A DNA stretch of 64,000 bases from Mangrovicoccus ximenensis (GCF_003056725.1 NZ_QBKZ01000015.1:564486-628485); one strand, 5' to 3'. Shown: positions 1 through 8,809, counted from the stretch's first letter. Notes: generated from the sequence alone by a model not told the origin. Numbers and translations are program-made.

Positions 1-1
1 G

Positions 2-337
2 GGGCTCGACGGCATCATGGTGGCCTCGCCGGCCAATCCCACCGGCACGATGCTGGACCAGGGCCAGCTTGCGGCGCTCCTGGAGCAGGCGCAGGCCCGC
101 GGCACCGCTTTCATTTCAGACGAGATCTATCACGGGCTGCATTACGGGCAGCGCGCGGTCTCGGCGCTGGAGATCGACCCCGACGCCTGGGTGATCAACT
201 CCTTCTCCAAGTATTTCTCGATGACCGGCTGGCGCGTCGGCTGGATGGTCGTGCCCGAGCGCGACGTCCGCACCGTGGAACGGCTGGCGCAGAACCTCTT
301 CATTTGCCCGCCGCAGAACGGCGTCGAGAGCTTCTGA
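2..337 (+). pseudogene. PLP-dependent class I/II aminotransferase, internal fragment
   Basis: The frame is open from the window edge. It carries aminotransferase landmarks: SPANPTGT, ISDEIYHGL and the pyridoxal-phosphate lysine motif SFSKYFSMTGWRVGW. In this family the chain continues about 150 residues beyond LFICPP. Here it runs only to QNGVESF and stops at 335-337, so homology ends near base 310-315, directly against the 3' end of the opposite-strand luxI. The fragment therefore lacks its C-terminal domain and, within this window, its N-terminus. A functional enzyme is unlikely from this piece. The break looks like a join rather than a point mutation. Confidence 0.8.
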
Positions 338-341
338 CCCG

Positions 342-959
342 TCATGCCGCGCGGCGATCCGGCCGCGCCATGGCCGCCCGCTCTGCCAGGCGGGCGGCAC
401 TTTCCTGAAGCGCCCAGTCCGCTGCGGCGGTGCAGTCCCAGCGGCAGAGCCAGGTCTCGCGCCCGTCGGTTTCGAAGCTGTCGAGCCGCTCCGAGTGCCA
501 GCCGCTGCGCGCGATGCCCCGCGCCACCCCCGGATAGACGACCCCGAAGAGCCGCTCCTGCCCGCTCTGCCGTCCGTGGCGGCAGAGCGCGATCAGCAAT
601 TCGGCAATCGCCGCGCGGCAATCCAGGGCGCCGAGACCGGGCGCGCTGCAGAGCCGCGTGACTTCGCTCATCTGCGACAGCCCGCCCCCGTGGCGGCGCC
701 AGACATCGGGAAAGGCCGCCTGCGCCATGCTGCCCGCCGAGGCGCGGCGCAGCCGGAGCGAGGCGAGATGCCGTCCTGCCCGCGCCGCGACCAGATATTC
801 CGTGCCCGGCGCGTCGAAACTGTCGACCTCCCGTCCTTCGCCGGTCAGCACCAGCGGCCAGCCGTGGCGGGCCACGAATTGCGCGGCGCGGTCGCGGTGG
901 ACCGATGCGGCCAGATCTGCCCGGGCCGTGAAATCAGCGTATTGGAATGCGGTGACCAT
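342..959 (-). CDS. luxI: Acyl-homoserine-lactone synthase, LuxI family
   Basis: This 205-residue protein has the length of LuxI synthases, which make N-acyl-homoserine lactone signals from S-adenosylmethionine and acyl-ACP in the cytoplasm. Family residues visible are Arg22/Arg24, Phe28, Trp34, the Asp pair in EVDSFDAPGTEYLVA, and the later SEVTRLC segment with conserved Glu and Arg. The ATG at 957-959 was chosen because it gives the family N-terminus MVTAFQYADF. It is divergent from the luxR-type gene at 1089, with 129 bp between them. That arrangement suggests the regulator controls the synthase. The acyl chain length cannot be read from the sequence. Confidence 0.88.
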   Translation of the reverse strand: MVTAFQYADFTARADLAASVHRDRAAQFVARHGWPLVLTGEGREVDSFDAPGTEYLVAARAGRHLASLRLRRASAGSMAQAAFPDVWRRHGGGLSQMSEVTRLCSAPGLGALDCRAAIAELLIALCRHGRQSGQERLFGVVYPGVARGIARSGWHSERLDSFETDGRETWLCRWDCTAAADWALQESAARLAERAAMARPDRRAA

Positions 960-1088
960 GAAACCTCCTGGGTCCGGACCATTTAGAACAAATTGGAAAC
1001 ACCCACAGGAAGCCGCAGAGAAATTGACAATCGGTTTCCGTGCTCCAAATGATTTTCCCCTACGGAAATTCCTGTTAGGCTGCCTTCG
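960..1088. promoter_or_regulatory. luxI-luxR divergent promoter region with two dyads
   Basis: Two symmetrical elements lie in this 129-bp gap. GGTCCGGACC at 971-980 is a perfect 10-bp palindrome 11 bases upstream of the luxI start. TTTCCGT at 1035-1041 and ACGGAAA at 1062-1068 form a perfect 7-bp inverted repeat with a 20-base spacer on the luxR side. Neither matches the classical 20-bp lux box well. That these are the binding sites of the neighbouring LuxR protein is inference from position only. Confidence 0.4.
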
Positions 1089-1979
1089 ATGGCGAACTGG
1101 GTCTACACCTCCCTCGTGAACTCCGTCGGCTCGCTCCGGGAAGCGGGCGAAGACACTTTGGCCGCCGACATCCTGCGCCTGGTGCAGTCCGGACAGCTGG
1201 AAACCATCCGCGTCTTCCGCCACGAGGAGGCGGAACGGCTCTCGGCGAAAATCGGGCGGATCCGCGACACGACCGGCCTGCTTGACGTGCTGCATGCGCT
1301 GGCCGAGCGGTTCGGCGCCAGCCATGCCACGGTGCATGTGGTGACCGACACGCCGTCGATGCTGATCGACCCGCGGGTGGTGACCACCTATCCCGACAGC
1401 TGGATCAGCCGCTATGTCGAACGCGGCTATTCGGCGATCGACCCGGTGATCGCCCGGGCGCGGATCAGCGACGCGGGCTTCTTCTGGGACAGCCTCGACC
1501 GGTCGCTGCCGCGGGTTGCGGGATTCTTCTCGGCTGCTGCCGAGCTGGGCGTGGGTGCAGCAGGCTACACCCTGCCCAAGCGCATCTGGAAAGACCTGCG
1601 GGTGGCGCTGACGCTGTCTTCGGACCAGCCCGATGCCGAGTTCCGCGAGGCGCTCCAGCCGCAGATCTCGGATTTCGAGTTCCTCGCCGACCAGATCCTG
1701 CGCAGCTATGCCGAAATCGCCTCCGAGGAAATCCGGTCCGACCGCAGGCCGCCGCTGGAACTGCTGCGGCTGCTGCAGGCGCTGTTCCAGGGGGCCACGA
1801 TGGCGGAGGCCTGCACCCGCTACGGCGGGATGGACCCGGACGAGGCCGAGGCCCGGATCAGCGCCTATTACGGCACCCGCACCCTGATGCAGGCCGCCAT
1901 GATCGCGGCACGGCTGCACCATCTGGACTCGTTGCCCTACGAACGCTCGGACATCGCCGGGGAAGACCGCTCCGCCTGA
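1089..1979 (+). CDS. LuxR-family regulator with autoinducer-binding domain
   Basis: This 296-residue protein has an autoinducer-binding domain over about residues 50-200, with SWISRYVERGYSAIDPVI and FFWDS as recognisable segments. The C-terminal region, about 225-285, sits where the LuxR helix-turn-helix should be and keeps a recognisable LLRLLQALFQGATMAEA start. The usual T-R-E triad and the TVxxHL recognition helix are poorly conserved. It is the divergent partner of luxI and presumably senses the signal that gene makes. Whether it still binds DNA in the classical way is uncertain. The start has no strong ribosome-binding site. Confidence 0.8.
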   Translation: MANWVYTSLVNSVGSLREAGEDTLAADILRLVQSGQLETIRVFRHEEAERLSAKIGRIRDTTGLLDVLHALAERFGASHATVHVVTDTPSMLIDPRVVTTYPDSWISRYVERGYSAIDPVIARARISDAGFFWDSLDRSLPRVAGFFSAAAELGVGAAGYTLPKRIWKDLRVALTLSSDQPDAEFREALQPQISDFEFLADQILRSYAEIASEEIRSDRRPPLELLRLLQALFQGATMAEACTRYGGMDPDEAEARISAYYGTRTLMQAAMIAARLHHLDSLPYERSDIAGEDRSA

Positions 1980-2371
1980 GCGTGCTGCCGCCTCAGCCCC
2001 AGGGACCGCTGCGCGGCGCCGCAGGACGCGGACGCGCGGTGGCCGCTGCGGGACGGCGGCTCCCAACCGGTGTGCCATCTGGCCTTGCACCGCGTGCAGC
2101 ATCTCGAGGCGGTCCGCTTTCCGTTGGCGGGCCGGGAAGCGCGGCCGGGCCGGACCGCGGCACGGGCGCAACCAGCGCAAGGACCGCGGCGGACCGGATC
2201 CGGCTGCCCGGCTCCCTTTGCGCGGAAAGGTCGCGCATCGGAGGAAACAAGCGGTTAATTGCGGATGGGGGGCGTGACGTATCGCCTTGTGATCTTTTCA
2301 AGCGGATGGCTTATCGGTAATCACGGGGACCGAAGACCCGGGCCCCGAGGCCCGCCGAACCCAGAGGTACG
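1980..2371. other. Gene-free stretch between luxR and fbp
   Basis: I find no convincing gene in this stretch. Open frames on either strand are the long GC-rich kind expected by chance and lack domain-like sequence or ribosome-binding sites. The right part must hold the promoter of fbp. No clear operator or terminator was found. Confidence 0.5.
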
Positions 2372-3343
2372 ATGCTCGTCCTGTCCCATGATGGTCCCTC
2401 GTCGTCCGAGACGCTCGAGGAATTCCTTGCCGGCCAGCCCGGTCCCTCCGAGATCGTTGCCGCGATTGCCGCCGCCCTTCCGCCCCTGGCGCTGCGCCTG
2501 GCCGCGGGCCACCTGCCGGGCGACCCGGCGGCGCTGGTCGGCACCAATGACAGCGGCGACCGGCAGAAGGCGCTCGATGTCGGCGCCCATGACCACCTGA
2601 TGCTGGCGCTCAAGGCCGCCGGCGTGCGGATGGTTCTGTCCGAGGAGGCCGAGGAGGTCTCGACGCTGAACCCCGGCGGGATCTGGGACGTCGCGATCGA
2701 CCCGATCGACGGCTCGGGTTCGATCGGCATCGGCGCGCCGCTCGGGCTGCTGTTCGCGGTCTTCCCGGCCGGCGCGGCGGGGTTCCTGCGCAAGGGCCGC
2801 GAAGCCGTGGCGGCAGGCTATGCCTCCTTCGGCCATTCGCTCGATTACGGCTTCTCGCTCGGCGCGGGCGTCCATATCGCGACCTGGGACCCGGTGCTGC
2901 ACGCGTTCCTGATGACGCGCCACGACGCCAAGGTGCCCGCCGAGACCAAGACCATCGCCTACAACGCCTCGAACGAACGCCACTGGCCCGAAGAGATCCA
3001 GCGCTATGCCGCCGACCTGCGCGCCGGCACGGACGGCCCGCGGGGCAAGGATTTCAACATGCGCTGGCTGGCGGCGGCGGTGGGCGAACTGCACCGCATC
3101 CTGCTGCAGGGCGGCGCCTTCCTTTATCCGGCAGACCGCCGCAAGGGCTATGAAAACGGCCGCCTGCGACTCTGCTACGAAGCCATTCCGGTCGCCTTCC
3201 TGCTAGAGCAGGCGGGCGGCAGGGCCACGGACGGGACGCGGGACATTCTCGATCTCGTGCCGTCCGCGCCACACCAGCATACCGCCCTCGTCTTCGGCTC
3301 CGCCGGCGAGGTGTCCACGATTGCCAAGTATCTCGCCGACTAG
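2372..3343 (+). CDS. fbp: Fructose-1,6-bisphosphatase, class I
   Basis: This 323-residue cytoplasmic enzyme hydrolyses fructose 1,6-bisphosphate to fructose 6-phosphate in gluconeogenesis or the Calvin cycle. Class I signatures are plain: the metal-site SEEAEEV, the [14 protein letters not shown] loop, [14 protein letters not shown], and the substrate-binding block around [15 protein letters not shown]. The length is normal. It is followed 16 bp later by a class II aldolase, so the two act on consecutive steps and probably share a transcript. Other Calvin genes (phosphoribulokinase, rubisco) are not visible here, so a purely gluconeogenic role is equally possible. Confidence 0.93.
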   Translation: MLVLSHDGPSSSETLEEFLAGQPGPSEIVAAIAAALPPLALRLAAGHLPGDPAALVGTNDSGDRQKALDVGAHDHLMLALKAAGVRMVLSEEAEEVSTLNPGGIWDVAIDPIDGSGSIGIGAPLGLLFAVFPAGAAGFLRKGREAVAAGYASFGHSLDYGFSLGAGVHIATWDPVLHAFLMTRHDAKVPAETKTIAYNASNERHWPEEIQRYAADLRAGTDGPRGKDFNMRWLAAAVGELHRILLQGGAFLYPADRRKGYENGRLRLCYEAIPVAFLLEQAGGRATDGTRDILDLVPSAPHQHTALVFGSAGEVSTIAKYLAD

Positions 3344-3359
3344 CGAAAGGATCGTTCCG

Positions 3360-4400
3360 ATGTCCCGTATCACCCTGAGACAGCTTCTCGACCATGCCGC
3401 CGAAAATGATTACGGCATCCCGGCCTTCAACATCTCCAACATGGAGCAGGGCCTGGCCGTCATGGAGGCCGCGGACAAGACCAACTCGCCGGTCATCATC
3501 CAGGCCAGCCGCGGCGCGCGCTCCTATGCCGGCGACACCGTGCTGCGCTATCTGATCGACGGCCTGGTGGCGATGTATCCGCATATCCCGGTCTGCATGC
3601 ATCTCGACCACGGCAACGGCCTGGCGACCTGCGCGACCGCCGTCCAGAACGGCTTCACCTCCGTCATGATGGACGGCTCGCTGAAGGAAGACGGCAAGAC
3701 CCCGGCAGATTTCGACTACAATGTCGGCGTCACCGCGTCGGTCGTGAAGATGGCGCATGCCTGCGGCGTCTCGGTCGAGGGCGAGCTCGGCGTGCTCGGC
3801 AGCCTGGAAACCGGCATGGGCGACCAGGAAGACGGCCATGGCGCGACCGAGAAGCTGAGCCATGACCAGCTGCTGACCGATCCCGACGAGGCGGTGAAAT
3901 TCGTCGAGGCGACCAATGTCGACGCGCTGGCGATCGCCATGGGTACCTCGCACGGCGCCTACAAGTTCACCCGCAAGCCCGACGGCGACATCCTGGCGAT
4001 GAACGTGATCGAGGAAATCCACCGCCGCCTGCCGAACACCCACCTGGTGATGCACGGCTCCTCCTCGGTGCCGGAAGACCTGCAGGAGATCATCAACGCC
4101 TATGGCGGCGAGATCAAGCCGACCTGGGGCGTGCCGGTCGAGGAAATCCAGCGCGGCATCAAATCGGGCGTGCGCAAGATCAACATCGACACCGACAACC
4201 GCATGGCGGCCACCGCGGCGATCCGCCGGGCCTTCGCCGAGAACCCCGGCGAATTCGACCCGCGCAAGTATCTCGGCCCGGCACGTGCCGAGATGGTCAA
4301 GATCTGCGTCGCCCGCTACGAAGCCTTCGGCACCGCGGGCCATGCCGACAAGATCAAGGTCGTTCCGCTCGACGCGATGGCCAAGCGCTACGCCGCCTGA
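3360..4400 (+). CDS. fba: Fructose-bisphosphate aldolase, class II
   Basis: This 346-residue zinc enzyme reversibly joins dihydroxyacetone phosphate and glyceraldehyde 3-phosphate. Visible markers are HLDHGN (zinc ligand and catalytic Asp), SVMMDGS, SVEGELG with the second metal ligand, HGSSSVP and the [14 protein letters not shown] phosphate-binding block. Length and sequence fit the Calvin-cycle subtype (CbbA-like). ATG at 3360 was chosen because GAAAGG lies just upstream and homology begins at [14 protein letters not shown] longer frame from 3321 would run into fbp. It sits in an fbp-fba pair ended by a strong hairpin. Confidence 0.93.
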   Translation: MSRITLRQLLDHAAENDYGIPAFNISNMEQGLAVMEAADKTNSPVIIQASRGARSYAGDTVLRYLIDGLVAMYPHIPVCMHLDHGNGLATCATAVQNGFTSVMMDGSLKEDGKTPADFDYNVGVTASVVKMAHACGVSVEGELGVLGSLETGMGDQEDGHGATEKLSHDQLLTDPDEAVKFVEATNVDALAIAMGTSHGAYKFTRKPDGDILAMNVIEEIHRRLPNTHLVMHGSSSVPEDLQEIINAYGGEIKPTWGVPVEEIQRGIKSGVRKINIDTDNRMAATAAIRRAFAENPGEFDPRKYLGPARAEMVKICVARYEAFGTAGHADKIKVVPLDAMAKRYAA

Positions 4401-4447
4401 TCTGTCCTGCGGACGGGCCCGCGCGGCCTTTCCGCCGCATTGCCTCA

Positions 4448-4473
4448 GGGCCCCGGCTGTCCGGCCGGGGCCC
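4448..4473 (+). terminator. Hairpin terminator after fba
   Basis: The arms GGGCCCCGGC (4448-4457) and GCCGGGGCCC (4464-4473) form a perfect 10-bp stem around a 6-base loop, followed by TTCG rather than a long T run. It lies 48 bp after the fba stop and is the likely end of the fbp-fba transcript. From here to 4668 I see no gene. Confidence 0.7.
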
Positions 4474-4668
4474 TTCGCGTTCCGGGATCGGTCCCGCTCG
4501 AAGGCGGCGAGCCCGCGATCCGGCCCAGCCTTCGGCATGGGCTCCGCGGCGCGCGACTTCCGGCTTCGGGCAGCGGGCAAGGCGGGGGCGCCTGCCGCGA
4601 TGCGGGGGCACGGGCCGGACGGCCCGCAGGACTTCGGATCGGGAACGGGGGCGTCCGGGGCGTCCGGG

Positions 4669-5955
4669 CTACCAGCCGCGGCCCTTCAGGTCGCCGAGGT
4701 CGAGCTCCAGCAGCTCCAAGTTCTCCGCGGCGCTGCCCTGGCCCGAGAGGGTTTCGTGCACGGCGCTCCAGAACTTGGCGGAGACCTCGTTATAGGCGCC
4801 CTTGGTCGGGGCGGAAGGGCGCGGCACGGCCTGCTGGAAGATCTCCTTCCAGCGCGGGACGATCGGCTGGGCGGCGGCGATTTCGGGATCGTCGTAGAGT
4901 GCGGCCAGCGTCGGCAGATGCGCCTCGCCGAGCGCCCCGGCCTTCTGCGCCTCGGGGCCCGCCAGATAGAGCGCCAGCGAGATCGCCGCTTCCTGGTGGC
5001 GGGAATATTTCGACACCGCGACGTTCCAGCCGCCGAGGGTCGCCGCCGGGCCGCCGTCATCGCTGCCGCCCGCGGGCAGCGGCGCGACGCCGAAAAGGTC
5101 CTTGATCGGGCTGTCCGGGCCGTTGCCGAGCGCATAGGCATAGGGCCAGTTGCGCATGAATAGCGCGTTGCCGGTCTGCCAGACGCCGCGCGCCTCCTCT
5201 TCCTGGTAGGCCAGCACGCCCGGCGGCGAAATGGTGCCGACCCAGGCTGCCGCCCGCTCCAGCGCCTCGACGGCGGCGGGATTGTTGACCGAGACGGTGC
5301 CGTCCGGCTCCACCACATGGCCGCCGCCGGAGGAGGCGATCCATTCCAGCGCGTTGCAGCTCAGCCCTTCATAGGCGTTGCCCTGCCAGACGAAGCCCCA
5401 GAAATCGCCGTTCCCGGCGGCGCGCTCTGCCTCCTGGATGCGCGCGGCGGTCCCGGTCAGCTCCTCCCAGGTCTGCGGCACGCCGGCGCCGTACTTTTCC
5501 AGCAGGTCGGCGCGGTAGTAGAGCGCGGGCGCGTCGGTATAGAGCGGCAGCGCAACCAGCCGGCCGTCCACGGTCTGCGACTCGATGATCGCCGGGAAGC
5601 TCGCGGCGGCGATCTCTGCGGCCGGTTCCGAGAGGTCGACGAACTGGTCGGCGAGCTGCGCCGCCCAGATGATGTCGGTCTGGTAGAGGTCGATATCGGC
5701 GTTGCCTGCCGCCAGCCACAGCCGGTACTGGCCGAACTGGTCCGAGGTGGAGGCGGGCATCGGCACGAAGTTCACCGCGTTGCCGGTCGCCTCCTCCCAG
5801 ACGCGCACCTTCTCGCGGAAGCTCTCCATCGCCGTGCCGACCACGCCCGAGGCATAGCTGATCTCCACCGCGGCCGCGGGCCAGGCCGTGACCGCCAGCG
5901 CCATCGCCGCGCCGAAGGCCCTGCCGTCCAGCCGTCCTGCCGAAATCCGTCCCAT
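4669..5955 (-). CDS. Carbohydrate ABC transporter substrate-binding protein
   Basis: This 428-residue periplasmic binding protein has a signal peptide ending near AWPAAAVEISYASG. The body is of the maltose/trehalose-binding family (SBP_bac_1): YASGVVGTAMESFREKV, DLYQTDIIWAAQLADQFVDL, LYTDAPALYYRADLLEKYG, ATLGGWNVAVSKYS. It resembles the ThuE-like trehalose/maltitol binders, but the exact sugar cannot be stated. The permease and ATPase genes that normally follow are absent, so it is an orphan here, possibly because of a join between 4474 and 4668. A LacI-type palindrome lies 74 bp upstream of the start, and the LacI-type regulator is the next gene upstream. Confidence 0.85.
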   Translation of the reverse strand: MGRISAGRLDGRAFGAAMALAVTAWPAAAVEISYASGVVGTAMESFREKVRVWEEATGNAVNFVPMPASTSDQFGQYRLWLAAGNADIDLYQTDIIWAAQLADQFVDLSEPAAEIAAASFPAIIESQTVDGRLVALPLYTDAPALYYRADLLEKYGAGVPQTWEELTGTAARIQEAERAAGNGDFWGFVWQGNAYEGLSCNALEWIASSGGGHVVEPDGTVSVNNPAAVEALERAAAWVGTISPPGVLAYQEEEARGVWQTGNALFMRNWPYAYALGNGPDSPIKDLFGVAPLPAGGSDDGGPAATLGGWNVAVSKYSRHQEAAISLALYLAGPEAQKAGALGEAHLPTLAALYDDPEIAAAQPIVPRWKEIFQQAVPRPSAPTKGAYNEVSAKFWSAVHETLSGQGSAAENLELLELDLGDLKGRGW

Positions 5956-6028
5956 CGGTTTCCTCCCGTGTGGTTTGGGGCCGCGCCGCAGCGGGCGGCA
6001 CGGCCACGTCCGGACCCTCCTCCCGGCA

Positions 6029-6044
6029 TCCGAAACGTTTCGGA
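6029..6044. promoter_or_regulatory. LacI-type operator upstream of the sugar-binding protein gene
   Basis: TCCGAAACGTTTCGGA is a perfect 16-bp palindrome with the central CG step typical of LacI/GalR operators. It lies between the regulator gene and the binding-protein gene. A near-identical copy precedes the regulator itself at 7241, which strongly suggests both are bound by that protein. Confidence 0.75.
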
Positions 6045-6110
6045 AAACTTGATACGCGAATCACGGGCGGGCTGTCAATTCGCCCGGCACAACCGGAAGT
6101 TGCCTCCGCT

Positions 6111-7154
6111 TCAGGCTCTGGCAGGTCCGGTGGAGCGTCCTTCGAGGAAGCTGAAGGGCGAGATTTTCTGAAGGTCTTTCAGGTCCTTGCCTTCGATCGC
6201 CTCCTTCAGGATATCGGCGAGCGGTCCCCAGCTTTCCGACAGAGATGCACGGGTCACGGTGAGGGCGGGGAAAAAAAGTTCCGGCCGCTCATGGGCCACG
6301 ACATCGTCATGGGCCGCCACCGAAACGTCTTCGGGGATGCGCAGCGACAGCGCGGACAGCGCCCTGTAGACCCCCTTGGCGATGCGGAGATTGCCGCAGA
6401 TCACGGCGGTTGGCCGCGGCTGCGGGCCGGAGAACATCTGGACCGCTGCGATCATGCCGAAATCTTCGGTCATTGGCCCGTTGCGCAGCTGCTCGGGGGC
6501 CGCCGCGGCGCCGAATTCTGCCAGTCCCTCCTCGAAGCCGCGCTGCCGCGCGCCGACATAGGAGAAATCCTGCGGCCCCGAGACCATCCCGATCCTGCGA
6601 TGGCCGAGCGCTCCCAGGTGGCGGGTCAGGTGCAGGACCAGCCCGTGATTGTCGATATCGAAGAACGGATGCGGCGCGGCCTCTTCGGTGCGGCCATGGA
6701 CCACGAAGGGGATGGCGTTCTCCATCAGGTGGCGGATCCGCACATCTCCGGGGCGCGGCCCGGTGACGACGAAGCCGTCCAGCGACCCTCCGCGGACAAG
6801 CTGGTCGTAAGTCTTCACGATATCTGGGCGTTCCGGGCCGCTGGCTTTCGGGGCAAGATGCAGGACGAATTGCATGCCGCGGCTGGAGAACTCTTCCGAC
6901 AGGCCGGTGACCGTGGCGAAGAGGATCTCTTCGCGCTCGATCCCGGCGAAGCTCTGCTCGACGAAGCCGACCACGCCCGAGCGGCCCGAGACCAGGCGCC
7001 GGGCGGCGCGGTTCGGGAAGTAGTTCAGCTGGCGGGCGGCCTCCTCGACTCGCAGCCGCGTGGCTTCGCTGACATCGTCATGGCCGTTCAGCGCCCGGCT
7101 GACCTGGGTCACCGACAGCTCCAGGTGGCGGGCGAGATCTCGCAAAGTGGTCAT
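6111..7154 (-). CDS. LacI/GalR-family sugar-responsive repressor
   Basis: This protein of about 347 residues has an N-terminal LacI helix-turn-helix, TTLRDLARHLELSVTQVSRALNG, and the hinge helix segment NYFPNRAARRLVSGRSG. A periplasmic-binding-like effector domain follows, with GLVLHLTRHLGALGHRRIG and RIPEDVSVAAHDD. ATG at 7152-7154 is preferred over an upstream TTG because it starts at the conserved MTTLRDLA. It lies upstream of, and on the same strand as, the sugar-binding protein gene. The matching palindromes at 6029 and 7241 indicate it controls that gene and itself. The inducer is presumably the transported sugar. Confidence 0.87.
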   Translation of the reverse strand: MTTLRDLARHLELSVTQVSRALNGHDDVSEATRLRVEEAARQLNYFPNRAARRLVSGRSGVVGFVEQSFAGIEREEILFATVTGLSEEFSSRGMQFVLHLAPKASGPERPDIVKTYDQLVRGGSLDGFVVTGPRPGDVRIRHLMENAIPFVVHGRTEEAAPHPFFDIDNHGLVLHLTRHLGALGHRRIGMVSGPQDFSYVGARQRGFEEGLAEFGAAAAPEQLRNGPMTEDFGMIAAVQMFSGPQPRPTAVICGNLRIAKGVYRALSALSLRIPEDVSVAAHDDVVAHERPELFFPALTVTRASLSESWGPLADILKEAIEGKDLKDLQKISPFSFLEGRSTGPARA

Positions 7155-7240
7155 GGGCGGCCTGTTTTCCTGCAATTGCGTCCGAGACTAGAGCGGCCGC
7201 GCGCAAGTTGGAAGCGCCTGTCCGGTCATCCGGCGCGCAA

Positions 7241-7256
7241 TCCGCAACGTTTCGGA
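7241..7256. promoter_or_regulatory. LacI-type operator upstream of the regulator gene
   Basis: TCCGCAACGTTTCGGA differs from the perfect palindrome at 6029 by one base. It is 87 bp upstream of the regulator start, the position expected for autoregulation. Confidence 0.7.
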
Positions 7257-7378
7257 AGGTTCTGCGCCAATTCTCTGCCGGCGGGTTGCAAAGATTAGAT
7301 ACTGACGTATAAATTAGGAATTAGCGAACAAAAGGCAGGACTGCCCGTCGGCTTCGCGTCATGGAGAGAGGACAAGAG

Positions 7379-7445
7379 ATGAACAAGGCATTTGCATCTG
7401 CCGGGGACCTTGAGGAGAAGGCCGTCAGCTTCACGCAGGTGGGGG
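7379..7445 (+). pseudogene. N-terminal fragment of a possible MBL-fold metallohydrolase
   Basis: An ATG with the ribosome-binding site GAGAGGACAAG opens a frame reading MNKAFASAGDLEEKAVSF and onward for about 22 residues. It resembles the N-terminus of a metallo-beta-lactamase-fold family from related bacteria, recalled from memory. Then the frame runs antisense into tolA. Only the beginning of the gene is present. The family call is tentative because no catalytic motif is included. Confidence 0.4.
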
Positions 7446-7647
7446 ACCTTGCGGGCGGCGGCGCCGCCGCGGGCGTCTCGGGCAGCTCCGAGGGGCTCAG
7501 CAGCGTCACCTGCACCGCGGCAGGCGTCTGCGGCGGGCGGCCGAAATGCGGCAGGCCGAAAATCGCCAGCAGGATCAGCACGGCATGCAGCGCCAGCGAC
7601 TTGCCGACCGGCTTCTTCAGGAAGGACAGGCGGGGGATCAGGCGCAC
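7446..7647 (-). pseudogene. tolA: TolA, N-terminal fragment
   Basis: The frame starts with GTG at 7645-7647, 5 bp after tolR. It encodes a basic N-terminus, one transmembrane helix (KSLALHAVLILLAIFGLPHF) and the start of a proline/alanine-rich linker (TPAAAPPPARSPT). This is the expected TolA layout after tolQ-tolR. The long linker and C-terminal Pal/TolB-binding domain are missing because the gene stops against an unrelated plus-strand frame near 7440-7450. TolB and Pal genes that normally follow are also absent. Confidence 0.7.
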
Positions 7648-7652
7648 CGGCG

Positions 7653-8123
7653 CTACTCTCCCCCGAGGGTCGGGCCGCCATCTTCGGTGACGAGGCCGAT
7701 CCGGTTGAACCCGGCCGCATTGAGCGCGCCCATCACCTGCATGACCTGGCCGTAGGAAATCCCCTGGTCGGCCCGCAGGAACAGCTGCCGGTCGCTGCGC
7801 TCCTCGGCAATCGCCGAGAGCCGCGGGATCAGCTGGTCGCGCGCGATCTCGGTGTTCTGGATCGACAGGCCGCCATCGGTCCGGATAGTGATGGTCAGCG
7901 GCTCCTCCTCGGGCATCGGCAGCGATTCCGCCGCCGTCTCGGGCAGCTCGACCGGCACGCCGACCGTCAGAAGCGGCGCGGCCACCATGAAGACGACCAG
8001 CAGGACCAGCATCACGTCGACGAAGGGCGTGACGTTGATCTCCGACATCGGCAGGTCACGCGAATGCGACCGGCGGCGCCGGTTGCCCCGCGCGCCGCCG
8101 CCGGAATTGCGCATCGGGGTCAT
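7653..8123 (-). CDS. tolR: TolR, Tol-Pal envelope protein
   Basis: This 156-residue inner-membrane protein has one transmembrane helix (PFVDVMLVLLVVFMVAAPLL) preceded by MSEINVTPFVDV. The Asp in VDV is the ion-channel residue shared by TolR and ExbD. The periplasmic domain follows, with GGLSIQNTEIARDQL and RADQGISYGQVMQVM. It forms the proton-driven motor with TolQ that energises TolA for outer-membrane constriction at division. Its ATG overlaps the tolQ stop by ATGA, indicating translational coupling. Confidence 0.92.
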   Translation of the reverse strand: MTPMRNSGGGARGNRRRRSHSRDLPMSEINVTPFVDVMLVLLVVFMVAAPLLTVGVPVELPETAAESLPMPEEEPLTITIRTDGGLSIQNTEIARDQLIPRLSAIAEERSDRQLFLRADQGISYGQVMQVMGALNAAGFNRIGLVTEDGGPTLGGE

Positions 8124-8809
8124 CCGCCCGCGACCTCCCGGCTCAGCAGCGTCGAGAACTCGTCGGAGAAGGCTTCCCAGCCCGCGATGATCCGCGCGCT
8201 GTCGGTGGAGAGCTTGTTGTAGAAGATCACCGCCGGGATGGCCGCCAGCAGCCCCATGCCGGTGGCCAGCAGCGCCTCGGCGATGCCGGGCGCGACGATG
8301 GCGAGGCTCGTATTGCCCTCGGCGGCGATGTTCTGGAAGCTTTCCTTGATGCCCCAGACCGTGCCGAAGAGCCCGACGAAGGGCGCGGTCGAGCCGACCG
8401 TGGCGAGGAAGGCCAGCCCGCGCGACAGACCGTCGGCCTCGCGGCCGATCGCGACATCCATAGACCGGTCGATGCGCGAGGAAACCCCCGGCGCGATGCG
8501 GCCGTCCTTGCGGATCGAGCGCTGCCATTCGGCGAAGCCCGCGACGAAGATCCGCTCGGGCGCCGAGCCGGGATTGTCGGAGATCCGGTCATAGAGCTCG
8601 TCCAGCGGGTCGCCCGACCAGAACCGGTCCTCGAAGGCCGACAGGCGGCGGCGGGCCAGCCGGAAGGCGGCGATCTTCTGGAAGAACACCGTCCAGGCCC
8701 AGACCGAAGCCGCCAGCAGGAGCAGCATGACCAGCTGCACGGTCGGAGAGGCGCGCCAGAAGAGCGCCAGTAGCGAAAAGTCGTGATCCATTGATCTGCC
8801 TGTGTCCAC
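8120..8809 (-). CDS. tolQ: TolQ, Tol-Pal motor protein
   Basis: This 229-residue MotA/TolQ/ExbB-family inner-membrane protein has three hydrophobic segments: LVMLLLLAASVWAWTVFF, LAFLATVGSTAPFVGLFGTVWGI, and ALLATGMGLLAAIPAVIFYN. The conserved GLFGTVWGI and ATGMGLLAAIPAV blocks are intact. An alternative ATG lies seven codons in (MDHDFSLL). It is the first gene of tolQ-tolR-tolA'. The usual upstream ybgC is missing, and the next gene upstream is a cut esterase, so a join probably lies between about 8830 and 9010. Confidence 0.92.
   Translation of the reverse strand: MDTGRSMDHDFSLLALFWRASPTVQLVMLLLLAASVWAWTVFFQKIAAFRLARRRLSAFEDRFWSGDPLDELYDRISDNPGSAPERIFVAGFAEWQRSIRKDGRIAPGVSSRIDRSMDVAIGREADGLSRGLAFLATVGSTAPFVGLFGTVWGIKESFQNIAAEGNTSLAIVAPGIAEALLATGMGLLAAIPAVIFYNKLSTDSARIIAGWEAFSDEFSTLLSREVAGG

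Noticed and set aside
342-2180. 612-codon minus-strand open frame
   Set aside because: Only its last ~205 codons (luxI) look like protein. The rest is antisense to luxR and lacks motifs.
1982-2320. Possible small genes between luxR and fbp
   Set aside because: No ribosome-binding site or recognisable protein pattern on either strand.
2372-4400. fbp-fba as proof of a Calvin cycle
   Set aside because: No phosphoribulokinase or rubisco genes or cbbR are visible. The pair is equally consistent with gluconeogenesis.
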